DNA from: Vagococcus allomyrinae | GTDB taxonomy: Bacteria; Bacillota; Bacilli; Lactobacillales; Vagococcaceae | Direction: 5' to 3' | Assembly (NCBI RefSeq): GCF_017829975.1 | Contig: NZ_JAEEGA010000015.1 | Span: 103,637-167,636 of the forward strand | DNA: 64,000 bases | Shown: positions 38,564 through 47,021 of the stretch, piece after piece | Layout: each line of letters starts with the position of its first letter | How positions within the stretch are numbered: the stretch's first letter is position 1 | Position numbers and translations under genes: made by a program | Notes under the pieces: model-generated | Seen by the model: only the letters and a program-made list of their open reading frames with translations | Databases searched by the model: none | Told to the model about the DNA's origin: nothing

Positions 38564-38830
38564 TTTACATTCCCCCGTCGCATATATTTTGGAGCTAAAT
38601 TCATTATAAAGATTAATAGGCCAAAGGTCAAACAATCTATGATAACTATTGGTTGATAATGCTATTTTTTTATTTTCACGGTATAATAGAGAGAGGGTGT
38701 GAGTAAGAGAGGCCCTTTCAAAAAAAGGTAAGCGTTTGCTCTTTTGAGCCGCGGATCAGCTTTCTTAATCCCCTATCTAAAATCTATTCAATGGATTTTA
38801 TCAAACGATTAGCAGAAAGAGGAGAGAGTA
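38564..38830 (+). promoter_or_regulatory. Divergent csp/fhs intergenic region with -10 box and fhs leader
   Basis: TATAAT at 38682-38687 is the best -10 for fhs; TTGATA at 38653 is too far (23 bp) to be an ideal -35. The leader of about 140 nt contains short inverted repeats (AAAATC/GATTTT near 38780) but no riboswitch that can be recognised. The csp leader occupies the other half. Confidence 0.5.
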
Positions 38831-40501
38831 TTGAAAACGGATATTGAAATTGCTCAAACAAGTCATGGTGTTCCGATAACAGACATTGCTGAAAAACTTA
38901 ATTTATCAACAGATGAAGTCGAACAATACGGTCATCTTAAAGCGAAAATAAAAACGAGCGTTTTGAATCGCTTAAAAGATCGACCAGATGGAAAATTAAT
39001 ATTGGTGACATCGATTAATCCTACTAATGCTGGTGAAGGTAAATCAACCGTGACAATTGGTCTTGGAGATGCTTTGAATGCTCTAGGGAAACAAGCGGTA
39101 ATTGCTTTACGAGAACCTTCCCTAGGCCCTGTTATGGGCACTAAAGGAGGGGCCACGGGAGGTGGCTATTCGCAAGTCATGCCGATGGCTGACATTAATC
39201 TACATTTTACTGGGGACATGCACGCCATTACCACGGCGAATAACACCCTGTCTGCGTTAATTGATAATCACATCTATCAGGGAAATGAGTTGCAAATCGA
39301 CCCACGCCGTGTTATTTGGAAACGGGTTTTGGATATTAATGATCGCAGCTTAAGGCAAACAACGATTGGCTTAGGCGGGCTTAAGCAAGGTGTTCCAAGA
39401 GAAGAACAATTTGAAATTACGGTGGCTAGTGAGATTATGGCCGTTATTTGTTTGGCTAAAAACTTGGCGGATCTAACTAGCCGGTTAAGCAACATTATCA
39501 TTGGCTATACCTTTCAGAATGAACCGATAACCGTGGGTGATCTGAATGCTGAAGGGGTGCTAACCTTATTGCTAAAAGACGCACTTAAACCTAATTTAGT
39601 TCAGACGTTATATCAAACACCAGCCTTTATTCATGGGGGACCTTTTGGCAACATTGCTCATGGGTGTAACAGTGTCGTCGCTACAAAGATGGCATTAAAG
39701 CTAGGCGATTTTGTGGTAACAGAAGCCGGTTTTGGAGCAGATTTAGGCGCGGAAAAATTCTTGGATATTAAAGTGCCAATTTTAGAAAAAGCGCCTGACG
39801 CGATTGTGATTGTGGCGACCATTCGCGCCTTAAAGATGCATGGAGGAGTGCCTCATGATGAGCTGACAATCGAAAACCCTGAAGCGCTGAAGCTGGGCGT
39901 GGCAAATTTGGAAAAACACGTTCAAAACATGCAAAAATATGGCTTACCTGTCATCGTTGCTGTTAACCAGTTTACCAGCGATACCGACAAAGAATTGGCA
40001 TTATTAACGCGTCTATGTGAAGATCTGGGAGCTATTGTTGAAATCACCAGTAGTTGGTCGGACGGTTATCAAGGAAGTCTGGCTTTAGCGGAGAAAGTCA
40101 TTTCAATAATTGAAGAAGATAGCAGTGATTTTGAAGCTGTTTATTCATTTGGCATGACAATAGAAGAAAAAGCTGAGACGATTGTCAAAGAGTTATACGG
40201 CGGAGACGGGGTGTTCTTTACTGATAAAGCCAAGGAACAAATCGAAATCTTTAAGAAATACGGCTGGGACAGATTGCCAATTTGTATGGCAAAGACTCAG
40301 TTTTCATTGTCAGATGATCCGAAAAAAGTTGGTCGTCCTAGCGAGTTTACGGTTGTCATTCGAGAGCTGGTGCCGAAGATGGGAGCTGGTTTTATCGTAG
40401 CCTTTACTGGTGATATTATGACGATGCCAAGCTTGCCAAAAGAACCAGCTGCGTTGAAAATGTCTGTTGATTCAAACGGAAGTATTAAAGGATTATTCTA
40501 A
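38831..40501 (+). CDS. fhs: Formate-tetrahydrofolate ligase
   Basis: A 556-residue enzyme that makes 10-formyl-tetrahydrofolate from formate, THF and ATP for purine and fMet synthesis. The ATP-binding loop is [14 protein letters not shown], and [31 protein letters not shown] and [17 protein letters not shown] are family signatures. The start is TTG with GAGGAGAG upstream. The length is normal. It is monocistronic, facing the two-component genes. Confidence 0.96.
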   Translation: MKTDIEIAQTSHGVPITDIAEKLNLSTDEVEQYGHLKAKIKTSVLNRLKDRPDGKLILVTSINPTNAGEGKSTVTIGLGDALNALGKQAVIALREPSLGPVMGTKGGATGGGYSQVMPMADINLHFTGDMHAITTANNTLSALIDNHIYQGNELQIDPRRVIWKRVLDINDRSLRQTTIGLGGLKQGVPREEQFEITVASEIMAVICLAKNLADLTSRLSNIIIGYTFQNEPITVGDLNAEGVLTLLLKDALKPNLVQTLYQTPAFIHGGPFGNIAHGCNSVVATKMALKLGDFVVTEAGFGADLGAEKFLDIKVPILEKAPDAIVIVATIRALKMHGGVPHDELTIENPEALKLGVANLEKHVQNMQKYGLPVIVAVNQFTSDTDKELALLTRLCEDLGAIVEITSSWSDGYQGSLALAEKVISIIEEDSSDFEAVYSFGMTIEEKAETIVKELYGGDGVFFTDKAKEQIEIFKKYGWDRLPICMAKTQFSLSDDPKKVGRPSEFTVVIRELVPKMGAGFIVAFTGDIMTMPSLPKEPAALKMSVDSNGSIKGLF

Positions 40502-40502
40502 A

Positions 40503-40545
40503 AAACATGCTTACTGACGCTGTTGTCAGTAAGCATGTTTTAGTC
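40503..40545. terminator. Bidirectional terminator between fhs and the histidine kinase gene
   Basis: A perfect 16-bp stem with a GCTGTT loop, A-rich on one side and TTTTA on the other. It overlaps the histidine kinase stop codon and terminates both convergent transcripts. Confidence 0.92.
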
Positions 40546-41841
40546 TAAAGGAAGGGTGATGCTAAAAACAGTGCCTTTGGGTTGGTTTTCTTTAATACTT
40601 ATTTTACCGTGATGCATGTCAACAATTGATTTAGCGATAGATAAACCTAATCCGTAACCACCTGTCTTTCGCTGGCGGGCACCATCTTCTCGGTAAAAAC
40701 GAGTAAATAATTGATCGGTATTACTTGTTTTGAGACCAATTCCGGTATCTCGAACTTCGATTAACCAATGTTTGGCCGTTGTTTCTGAAAAAACGGTGAT
40801 AGTATCCCCTTCTCCTGTATATTTTAGGGCATTATCCAATAAAATAATCAACAGCTGCGTGATTAACTTGCTATCGAAAGAAACGGTTTGCAGGTGACCT
40901 AATGACAGTTTCATTTCTTTGTGTTGGCTTTTGGCAATTTCCTGATAAGGCTCGCTCGCTTTAACTAAAAACTCTTTGACATCAGCCAATTTTCGGTCGA
41001 CCACTAATTCATTGCTGTCAGAGCGTGCTAACAGTAGCAAATCATTTGTCAACTGATTCAGGCGACGTGTTTCGTTTAAAGCCAAGGCGATGTCTTCGGA
41101 TTCCTCTAAAATCGTGTGATTTGGTTTAGTGAAAAGCTTTTCCAACTTGGCTTGAATGATTGTTAAAGGGGTTCGCAACTCGTGGGAGGAGTTTTCCACA
41201 AACTCTTGTTGTCGTTTCCAAGAGGCCATAATTGGCGCCATGTTGAGCTTGGCTAGATAATAGCTAACGACAATGGATAGGATCCAAAAAACAATCATAC
41301 AGCCGATCAAAACTTGTTGAAAAAATTTCATACTTTCTTCTAACTGATTGGTATTGGAAATGAATTGAATATAAGCTACATCTCCTGAATCCACCTGTTT
41401 GGTGATGGAACGAAAGTTGATTTTTTGATCATAACTATCTTCCACATGGAGGGCTTCAATCTGTCCAAGTTTTTGTTTATCAAAGGTCAAGTTGGCCATA
41501 TCGGTATAACGATTGCCCAGAGCTTCCTGATTGATGATTTTACCGTCTTTTGACCATAACACCGGTTGAACTTGAAACGTATTTGGTGGTTTTAGATCTC
41601 GATGAGGTTTAAGCTCTTCAGAGAATTTGGGCATGTTGTTGCTACCAGGATCTCCTTTAGTAAGTTCTTGTTCGATAAAGTTGCTATTGGTTGACACTGA
41701 GCGTAGTTCTTCGTCGATATTGGTATAAAGAGATTGGTAAAGCACTTGGTTAACGATGAAGCCGAGCATTAGGAAAATAACCCCGAAGGCTAAGACGTTT
41801 CTCATAAAGAGCGAACGTCGTTGTTTAAATTCTGTTTTCAT
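40540..41841 (-). CDS. Sensor histidine kinase (divergent from the VTC operon)
   Basis: A 433-residue membrane kinase. TM1 is about residues 14-36 and TM2 about 177-197, enclosing an extracytoplasmic sensor of about 140 residues. HisKA has ENSSHELRTPL with the phosphorylated histidine about residue 220; the ATPase domain has LLDNALKY, DTGIGL and GGYGLGLS. No HAMP domain is obvious. Its start overlaps the response regulator stop by one base. The signal is unknown; the divergent VTC-DUF4956-lipoprotein operon is the probable target. Confidence 0.93.
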   Translation of the reverse strand: MKTEFKQRRSLFMRNVLAFGVIFLMLGFIVNQVLYQSLYTNIDEELRSVSTNSNFIEQELTKGDPGSNNMPKFSEELKPHRDLKPPNTFQVQPVLWSKDGKIINQEALGNRYTDMANLTFDKQKLGQIEALHVEDSYDQKINFRSITKQVDSGDVAYIQFISNTNQLEESMKFFQQVLIGCMIVFWILSIVVSYYLAKLNMAPIMASWKRQQEFVENSSHELRTPLTIIQAKLEKLFTKPNHTILEESEDIALALNETRRLNQLTNDLLLLARSDSNELVVDRKLADVKEFLVKASEPYQEIAKSQHKEMKLSLGHLQTVSFDSKLITQLLIILLDNALKYTGEGDTITVFSETTAKHWLIEVRDTGIGLKTSNTDQLFTRFYREDGARQRKTGGYGLGLSIAKSIVDMHHGKISIKENQPKGTVFSITLPLD

Positions 41842-42527
41842 TAAGAAGTCTCTCCTAGAATATAACCGACATTACGAATGGTTTTAATGTTGACATCGGA
41901 ATCGGCCTGTTTTAATTTTTTTCGTAAATTACTCATGTAAACTTCGACAACCGTATAAGAGGTCTCAGAATCAAATCCCCAAATTCGTTCGAAAATCTGT
42001 TCTTTTGTGACAATCCGATTTTTTTGCTTGATTAAATAGATGAGCAATTCGAATTCTTTGCCTTGAAGTTCTAAAGGTTGATTGTTAATCGTGACGATTC
42101 GGGTAGTCAGTTGACAATCGGTGTTATGAAAACTGATGGTCTGTTCAGCTGAAAGACCTAAACTGCGTTTTAGCATCGCTTGTACCCGCAATAAAAGTTC
42201 TTCTCGGTGGAAGGGTTTCGTTAAATAATCATCAGCCCCTTGTTGGAATCCTTTAATTTTATCTTCTAAGCTGTCTTTAGCTGTTAGAAAAAGAACAGGG
42301 GTCTCGATGCCTTGTTGGCGAAGTTTTTCCAGTATGCCGTAGCCATCAATGCCAGGAAGCATAATATCGAAAACAAATAAGTCGTACTTATTAGATTCTG
42401 CTTCATATAACCCTTCGTCCCCGTCGTAAATTTGTGTGACGGTTCCAACTTCTTCTAATATTTCAGCGATACTGCCGGCCAAAATCTGATCGTCTTCTAC
42501 CAGTAAAATAGTGATCATCATGCTCAT
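41841..42527 (-). CDS. OmpR-family response regulator
   Basis: A 228-residue regulator. The receiver domain has ILLVEDD, the phosphorylated aspartate in FVFDIMLPG (about residue 54) and LTAKDS with the lysine in LTKPF. The C-terminal winged helix has LQGKEFELLIYLIKQKNRIVTKEQIFERIWG. GAGG lies seven bases before the first ATG. It is the first gene of the two-component operon and diverges from the VTC gene across a 171-bp region. Its binding site is not identified. Confidence 0.94.
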   Translation of the reverse strand: MSMMITILLVEDDQILAGSIAEILEEVGTVTQIYDGDEGLYEAESNKYDLFVFDIMLPGIDGYGILEKLRQQGIETPVLFLTAKDSLEDKIKGFQQGADDYLTKPFHREELLLRVQAMLKRSLGLSAEQTISFHNTDCQLTTRIVTINNQPLELQGKEFELLIYLIKQKNRIVTKEQIFERIWGFDSETSYTVVEVYMSNLRKKLKQADSDVNIKTIRNVGYILGETS

Positions 42528-42698
42528 TTTAGGTCCTCATTTCTTTACCTTTAATTTGAATTATCCGATATTTTTTTCTTCATTAACTACATCATATGGG
42601 TGTCAGCTTAAAATAATCTTAAGGAATGCTTTAAGGTTCGTTTATGGTAAGCAAGTTAACCTAAGGATATCACAAAAAGAAAGAAAGAGTGATCCAAA

Positions 42699-43424
42699 AT
42701 GACCAAACTAAAACATATGTTTCAACGAAAGGAAAAAAAATATTTACTCAGCTATGCTGATTTCGAGCAATTAATTGTAAAGTTGGGTTCTGATTTAGTC
42801 GAGGATGAGTACGGCTTGCACACTATTTCTTCCTTGTATTTTGATACAGAAGATTATGATCTGATTCGAGCTTCGATTGAAAAGCCCGACTATCGGGAGA
42901 AATTTCGCTTAAGGGCCTATGGTGAGCCGCAAGAGTCAACACCCGTCTTTTTAGAAATTAAAAAGAAATACGCGGGGATAGTTTATAAACGCCGAGTAGC
43001 CATGCCATTAGAAGAAGTGGCTGATTATATTGCCCAACCTGAGGATAAGTTTGCCTCTGGCGTTGAGCGCCAAGTGAGTCAGGAAATCAGCTGGTTGTTG
43101 GCCCGTAAGCAGTTGGAGCCCAAAGTAATGATTGCCTATGAACGCCGCGCTTTTTTTGCTCCGAGTGAGCCGGAATTCAGGGTGACCTTTGATTTTAATA
43201 TTCGCTATCGACAAGAAGATTTACAGCTACTCAGTGGCACAGAAGGAGCGCGGGTTGCACCAGAAATCGATGTCTTAATGGAAGTCAAAGCTTTAGGAGC
43301 TTATCCCATTTGGTTTGCTGAAGCATTAGCAAACTTAGCGATTTACCCAGGATCATTTACCAAATATGGTCAAACCTATCAACGATATTTATTTAAGAAG
43401 GAGTCGTTTCAACATGTTATCTAG
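42699..43424 (+). CDS. VTC-domain polyphosphate polymerase-like protein
   Basis: A 241-residue VTC domain, related to the catalytic tunnel of yeast Vtc4, which makes polyphosphate from ATP. Basic tunnel residues are conserved: RKEKKY (10-15), YFDT (47-50), REKFRLRAYG (66-75), FLEIKKK (84-90), YKRR (96-99), YERR (147-150), MEVKALG (194-200) and SFTKYG (219-224). No membrane helix or SPX domain is present. Its stop overlaps the DUF4956 gene by 11 bases. Polymerase activity is inferred; bacterial VTC proteins are little studied. Confidence 0.87.
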   Translation: MTKLKHMFQRKEKKYLLSYADFEQLIVKLGSDLVEDEYGLHTISSLYFDTEDYDLIRASIEKPDYREKFRLRAYGEPQESTPVFLEIKKKYAGIVYKRRVAMPLEEVADYIAQPEDKFASGVERQVSQEISWLLARKQLEPKVMIAYERRAFFAPSEPEFRVTFDFNIRYRQEDLQLLSGTEGARVAPEIDVLMEVKALGAYPIWFAEALANLAIYPGSFTKYGQTYQRYLFKKESFQHVI

Positions 43425-44091
43425 TCTATTAGCCAATAATACTGAAAATATTACCATGGTGCAATTATTAATTTGTACAGTTAGTTCCATCATCTTAGGC
43501 GTATTTGTCGCCTCCATTCACATGTATCGCAATGTTTATTCTAAAAATTTTATCGTGACCTTAGCAATTTTACCGGTTCTTGTGCAATCGGTGATCATGC
43601 TAGTGAATGGTAACTTAGGAACAGGGATGGCAGTTTTAGGCGCCTTTAGCTTAATTCGTTTTCGTTCTGTGGCCGGCGGTTCTCGTGAGATAACCAGTAT
43701 CTTTTGGTCAATGGGCATCGGTTTAGCAACGGGTATGGGATACATTGCCTATATTGCGGTGTTCTCAGTAATTACAGGTGTAACATTAATCTTGTTACAA
43801 CTAACAAATTTTGGGAAACAGTCAAAAGTCTCTAATCGGCTGATTAAAATTGTGATACCGGAAGATTTGGATTATCCTAATTTATTTGATGATTTATTTG
43901 AGGAATATACTCATGAAGCCACACTTGACAGGGTTAAAACCACGAATATGGGAAGTCTATATGAATTGTGTTACAGCGTGATGCTGAAAGATCAAACGTT
44001 GGAAAAAGATTTATTAGATAAAATTAGAATCCGTAATGGTAATTTAACGGTCACTTCAGCAAAAATGGCCACAAATCGGGAAGAGTTATAA
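43414..44091 (+). CDS. DUF4956 family membrane protein
   Basis: About 225 residues with four or so membrane helices (about 15-36, 46-65, 70-82 and 96-130) and a cytosolic C-terminal domain of about 90 residues. The highly conserved loop GAFSLIRFRSVAGGSREI (about 76-93) identifies DUF4956. AAGGAG lies ten bases before the chosen ATG; the longer frame starts inside the VTC gene. The family commonly sits beside VTC-domain genes and may export or couple the polymer; no function is established. Confidence 0.87.
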   Translation: MLSSLLANNTENITMVQLLICTVSSIILGVFVASIHMYRNVYSKNFIVTLAILPVLVQSVIMLVNGNLGTGMAVLGAFSLIRFRSVAGGSREITSIFWSMGIGLATGMGYIAYIAVFSVITGVTLILLQLTNFGKQSKVSNRLIKIVIPEDLDYPNLFDDLFEEYTHEATLDRVKTTNMGSLYELCYSVMLKDQTLEKDLLDKIRIRNGNLTVTSAKMATNREEL

Positions 44092-44117
44092 ACAGTCTCA
44101 AAAAGGATGTGTCGAGT

Positions 44118-45983
44118 ATGAGTTATCAAAAATCGAAAAAACTACTATTATTAGCCACCTTATTAACATTAAGTGCTTGTCAGAAGGTGACAGAAACAGA
44201 AAGTACAGGCGGTAGTTCGACAGCGACCACAGCCACAAGTGATCAAACTGTGACTGAGACAGAGGCGGCAGATCAATACGGTGTGTACAGTGACAAGGAT
44301 AAGCAAGAGGCGACTGTCGCTGATGCAACAACTACTATCACATTAACAGGTCAGTCAGCTACTGTTGAAGGTGAAGGAGTAACTGTGAAAGATGGCAGTC
44401 TGACTATCACTCAAGCAGGGACTTATGCAGTCAGTGGCGAATTAAAAGAAGGGCAATTAAAAGTAGCGGCCAATAAGGAAACAGATGATGTTCGAATTAT
44501 CTTAAATGGGGCCACAATTAGTAATAGTACCACTGCTCCTATTGAGATTGAGACAGCTGATAAAGTCATCATCACTTTGGCCAAAGGGACGACCAACGTG
44601 TTAACAGATAACCGTAAGGTGAAAGGGGACAGCGATGACACTGAACCTGATGCCGCCTTGTTTAGTAAAGCTGATTTAACCCTTAATGGACAAGGCAGTT
44701 TAGAAGTGGTTAGCCGTTACCATGACGGCATCAGAAGTAAAGACGATTTAGTTCTAATCAGCGGCACGTATCAAATAGAAGCAGCCAACAATGGGCTTAA
44801 GGGCAATGATTCAATTTCAATCTTAGCAGGCAATTACGAAATTAAGGCGGATAATGATGGGATTCAGTCCAGTAATTCAACAGATGAGACGAAAGGATGG
44901 TTAGCCATTGATGGTGGTAGTTTTAATGTTACGACGGGCCGTGATGGTATTCAAGCGGAAACCAATTTAAAGATTTCAAACGGGACAATTACTATTGAAG
45001 CAGGCAGCGGTTCAACGGGCACTCCCAGCGATACTGAAAGTCTTAAAGGGATGAAAGCTGGTAGTGGCATCCAGATTAATACGGGGAAATTTACCATTAA
45101 TTCAGCAGACGATAGCTTACACGCTAATGGTAGCATCACTATTGAAAATGGCGAGTTTAACTTAAAAACTGGAGACGATGGTATTCACGCAGATGATACG
45201 CTGACAATCAATAACGGTCAAGTAACGGTCGCGGAATCTTATGAAGGATTAGAAGCAGCCGATATCATCATTGAAGATGGTACAATTTCAGTCACAAGTA
45301 GTGATGACGGGTTAAATGCCGGCGGTGGTAGCGACGGAGCAGACGCAGGTGCCGGTGGTTTTGGCAAAGATAATTTTGGCGGCGGTGGTGGTGATTACTC
45401 CATTACCATTAACGGTGGTGTGATATTTATCGACGCTGAAGGCGATGGCATTGATTCTAATGGAACGGTGACTCAAACCGGTGGAACAGCCCTTGTTAGT
45501 GGTCCGACGAATGGTGGTAATGGTGCCTTGGATTATGATGGAACTTACACCATAAGTGGTGGTATTCTCGTAGCAGCAGGAAGTGGTGGGATGGCTATGT
45601 TGCCAAGTGATAGTTCTAGTCAAGCTTCTGTCGGCATTTATTTTGATAGTAGCCAAGGAGCGGATCAACTTATTAATGTAGCAGACTCTGACGGCAATAA
45701 CATCATTAGCTTTGCCCCTAATAAAAGCTATCAGCATGTAGCGATTAGTGCACCTGACATCCAAAAAGGCAGTGAGTATACCCTATCAGTAGGTGGCACC
45801 ATGACCACAGACTCTCAGTTTGGTTTTGCTGCTAACAGTGATTACCAAGGGGACAAGTTGTTGAGCTTAACCATAGAAGAGATGACTACTTCAATTTCAC
45901 AATCTGGTGAGGCCGTATCAGGCAATCAGATGGGTGGAGGAGGTGGTGGTAGAGGCGGTGGTGGCGGCCAGCCACCGCGCTAA
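44118..45983 (+). CDS. Beta-helix carbohydrate-binding lipoprotein (Cthe_2159/DUF4353-like)
   Basis: A 621-residue secreted lipoprotein: signal peptide with lipobox LSAC (Cys about 21), then a Ser/Thr/Glu linker. Residues from about 75 form a right-handed beta-helix-type array with recurring turns such as DGIRSKDD, NGLKGND, DGIQSSN, DDGIHADD and DGLNAGG. Acidic turns suggest calcium sites. The relative Cthe_2159 binds acidic plant polysaccharides. The end is Gly-rich (GGGGGGRGGGGG). It is the last gene of the VTC-DUF4956 operon and would be its extracellular component. The ligand is unknown. Confidence 0.82.
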   Translation: MSYQKSKKLLLLATLLTLSACQKVTETESTGGSSTATTATSDQTVTETEAADQYGVYSDKDKQEATVADATTTITLTGQSATVEGEGVTVKDGSLTITQAGTYAVSGELKEGQLKVAANKETDDVRIILNGATISNSTTAPIEIETADKVIITLAKGTTNVLTDNRKVKGDSDDTEPDAALFSKADLTLNGQGSLEVVSRYHDGIRSKDDLVLISGTYQIEAANNGLKGNDSISILAGNYEIKADNDGIQSSNSTDETKGWLAIDGGSFNVTTGRDGIQAETNLKISNGTITIEAGSGSTGTPSDTESLKGMKAGSGIQINTGKFTINSADDSLHANGSITIENGEFNLKTGDDGIHADDTLTINNGQVTVAESYEGLEAADIIIEDGTISVTSSDDGLNAGGGSDGADAGAGGFGKDNFGGGGGDYSITINGGVIFIDAEGDGIDSNGTVTQTGGTALVSGPTNGGNGALDYDGTYTISGGILVAAGSGGMAMLPSDSSSQASVGIYFDSSQGADQLINVADSDGNNIISFAPNKSYQHVAISAPDIQKGSEYTLSVGGTMTTDSQFGFAANSDYQGDKLLSLTIEEMTTSISQSGEAVSGNQMGGGGGGRGGGGGQPPR

Positions 45984-46142
45984 AGCCATCAAATTGAAAG
46001 TGGCGACCAAGCCCTAATAACGGCTGATATATTAAAATTGTTACAAAAACAATAAATAAATGTTAAATTGCTGAAAGCGTCGTTACAAGTCACTACTAAT
46101 GGGCTATACTGATGTTAAGTAAGTGACGAGGACGTGGCAGAC
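45984..46142 (+). other. Intergenic region after the lipoprotein gene
   Basis: A/T-rich, without a clear terminator for the upstream operon. It contains the promoter for the following small gene. Confidence 0.4.
46082..46110 (+). promoter_or_regulatory. Promoter of the 41-codon gene
   Basis: GTTACA and TATACT separated by 17 bp, ending 33 bp before the ATG. Confidence 0.65.
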
Positions 46143-46268
46143 ATGAAGAAAGTAGAAGCGGTTATGTATAAATTCGGGTATGTAGTTGGTCGACTATTTA
46201 TTTATTATCCTAAAGCCTTAAAAAGTGGCTTGCAACGTGAAAAAAACTTGAATCAAAAAAAAATCTAA
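46143..46268 (+). CDS. Small basic protein of 41 residues, unrecognised
   Basis: MKKVEAVMYKFGYVVGRLFI starts a short protein with one moderately hydrophobic segment followed by a strongly basic tail (SGLQREKNLNQKKI). A sigma-A-like promoter, a GAGG ribosome site (distant, 11 bases) and a good terminator frame it, so it looks like an independent transcription unit. It could be a membrane-associated small protein or a regulatory RNA with an incidental ORF. I do not recognise a family. Confidence 0.5.
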   Translation: MKKVEAVMYKFGYVVGRLFIYYPKALKSGLQREKNLNQKKI

Positions 46269-46279
46269 TTTAATTCGGT

Positions 46280-46318
46280 CAAATAGAGTGGATTTACTAC
46301 ATTCTATTTGGCTTTTTT
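46280..46318 (+). terminator. Terminator after the 41-codon gene
   Basis: CAAATAGAGTG pairs with CATTCTATTTG (one G-U), with a ten-base loop and seven Ts after GC. Confidence 0.88.
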
Positions 46319-46429
46319 TGATGTTTACTGTTATTATAGGAAGGGATGAAATAGTCGTTTTGCGTCTTAAAGTTACGTTAATTTTTATTATAAAGAACGA
46401 GTGACAATAAATAGGAATGAATCAAAGAC

Positions 46430-46451
46430 CGGACCTATTAGAAAGAGGAGA
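46430..46451 (+). repeat. Duplicated translation-initiation segment, copy 1
   Basis: A 22-bp segment with the ribosome site AGAAAGAGGAGA, seven bases before the ATG of a 14-codon ORF. An identical copy occurs 180 bp downstream before the next gene. Confidence 0.9.
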
Positions 46452-46457
46452 GCCCCT

Positions 46458-46502
46458 ATGCTTATAACTTTAGTTATTGCCCTTCAATTCTTAAAACTTT
46501 AG
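46458..46502 (+). CDS. Putative 14-residue hydrophobic leader peptide
   Basis: MLITLVIALQFLKL followed by TAG, behind a strong AGAGGAG ribosome site that is part of an exactly duplicated segment. Its codons 9-12 (around 46481-46492) can pair with 46597-46608 just before the second copy. This suggests a leader peptide or a small hydrophobic toxin-like peptide. Coding is inferred only from the ribosome site and frame. Confidence 0.4.
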   Translation: MLITLVIALQFLKL

Positions 46503-46608
46503 TTTTTAGAGATTGATGAGATCGTAGCAAAGTGGAGTGATAGTGGACACTACACCTACGGTTTCGATCACAACAACTTCTAAGTGATAAATCACTAAGA
46601 GTTGAAGG
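46481..46608 (+). promoter_or_regulatory. Structured leader upstream of the membrane protein/HEPN-CBS pair
   Basis: An outer helix CCTTCAATTCTT with AAGAGTTGAAGG (one G-U) encloses about 104 nt. Inside, GATCG/CGATC with GTAG/CTAC and CAACT-AAGTGA/TCACT-AGTTG hairpins can form. The outer 5' arm lies within the 14-codon ORF, so translation would open it. No T-run follows, so control would act on translation or message stability rather than termination. Confidence 0.45.
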
Positions 46609-46609
46609 T

Positions 46610-46631
46610 CGGACCTATTAGAAAGAGGAGA
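46610..46631 (+). repeat. Duplicated translation-initiation segment, copy 2
   Basis: Identical to the segment 180 bp upstream; it provides the ribosome site for the next gene, whose ATG lies six bases after it. Confidence 0.9.
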
Positions 46632-46637
46632 TAAGCG

Positions 46638-47021
46638 ATGAAAGTATCATTAGTTAGAAAAACTGGCTTCTTTGGAATGGGGAGCCCCTTGAAAGTTTTT
46701 AAAAATGGCGAACAAGTGTGTGTATTAAATAACGATGAAACAAAAGAAATTGACGGGGCGGAAGCAGGCTTTAATTTGGATGTCAAGTTTTCATTACTTA
46801 AAAGCGAAACTGTTCATATTGATAACAGTGGGGAAGAGAAAAGATTGCAAATCAAAATTAATCCCAACATTCTTAAATTGTATATGTCATTATTCACATT
46901 GATTTTTATTTTGCCAATTATTTTTAAGTCTTGGGAATTGGGAGTTGGGATTTTAGCGATTTACGTCATCTTCGTCGCAGTGATGTCTCGAAAATTTTAC
47001 GTGATTGAGGAGCTCGATTAA
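46638..47021 (+). CDS. Unrecognised membrane protein with an N-terminal soluble domain
   Basis: A 127-residue protein. The first 75 residues look like a small beta-rich domain (VFKNGEQVCVLNNDETKEI), followed by two hydrophobic helices (about 80-96 and 100-116) and a short charged end. The family is not recognised. It is translated from the duplicated ribosome site, and its stop codon directly abuts the GTG of the HEPN-CBS gene, so the two are probably translationally coupled. Confidence 0.75.
   Translation: MKVSLVRKTGFFGMGSPLKVFKNGEQVCVLNNDETKEIDGAEAGFNLDVKFSLLKSETVHIDNSGEEKRLQIKINPNILKLYMSLFTLIFILPIIFKSWELGVGILAIYVIFVAVMSRKFYVIEELD

Noticed and set aside
38688..38830. ZTP or THF riboswitch before fhs
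   Set aside because: The conserved core sequences of these classes could not be found by eye; only loose GC matches such as GAGCCGCGG occur.
45312..45764. 150-codon open frame antisense to the lipoprotein gene
   Set aside because: It mirrors the repetitive beta-helix code and has no ribosome site or recognisable product.
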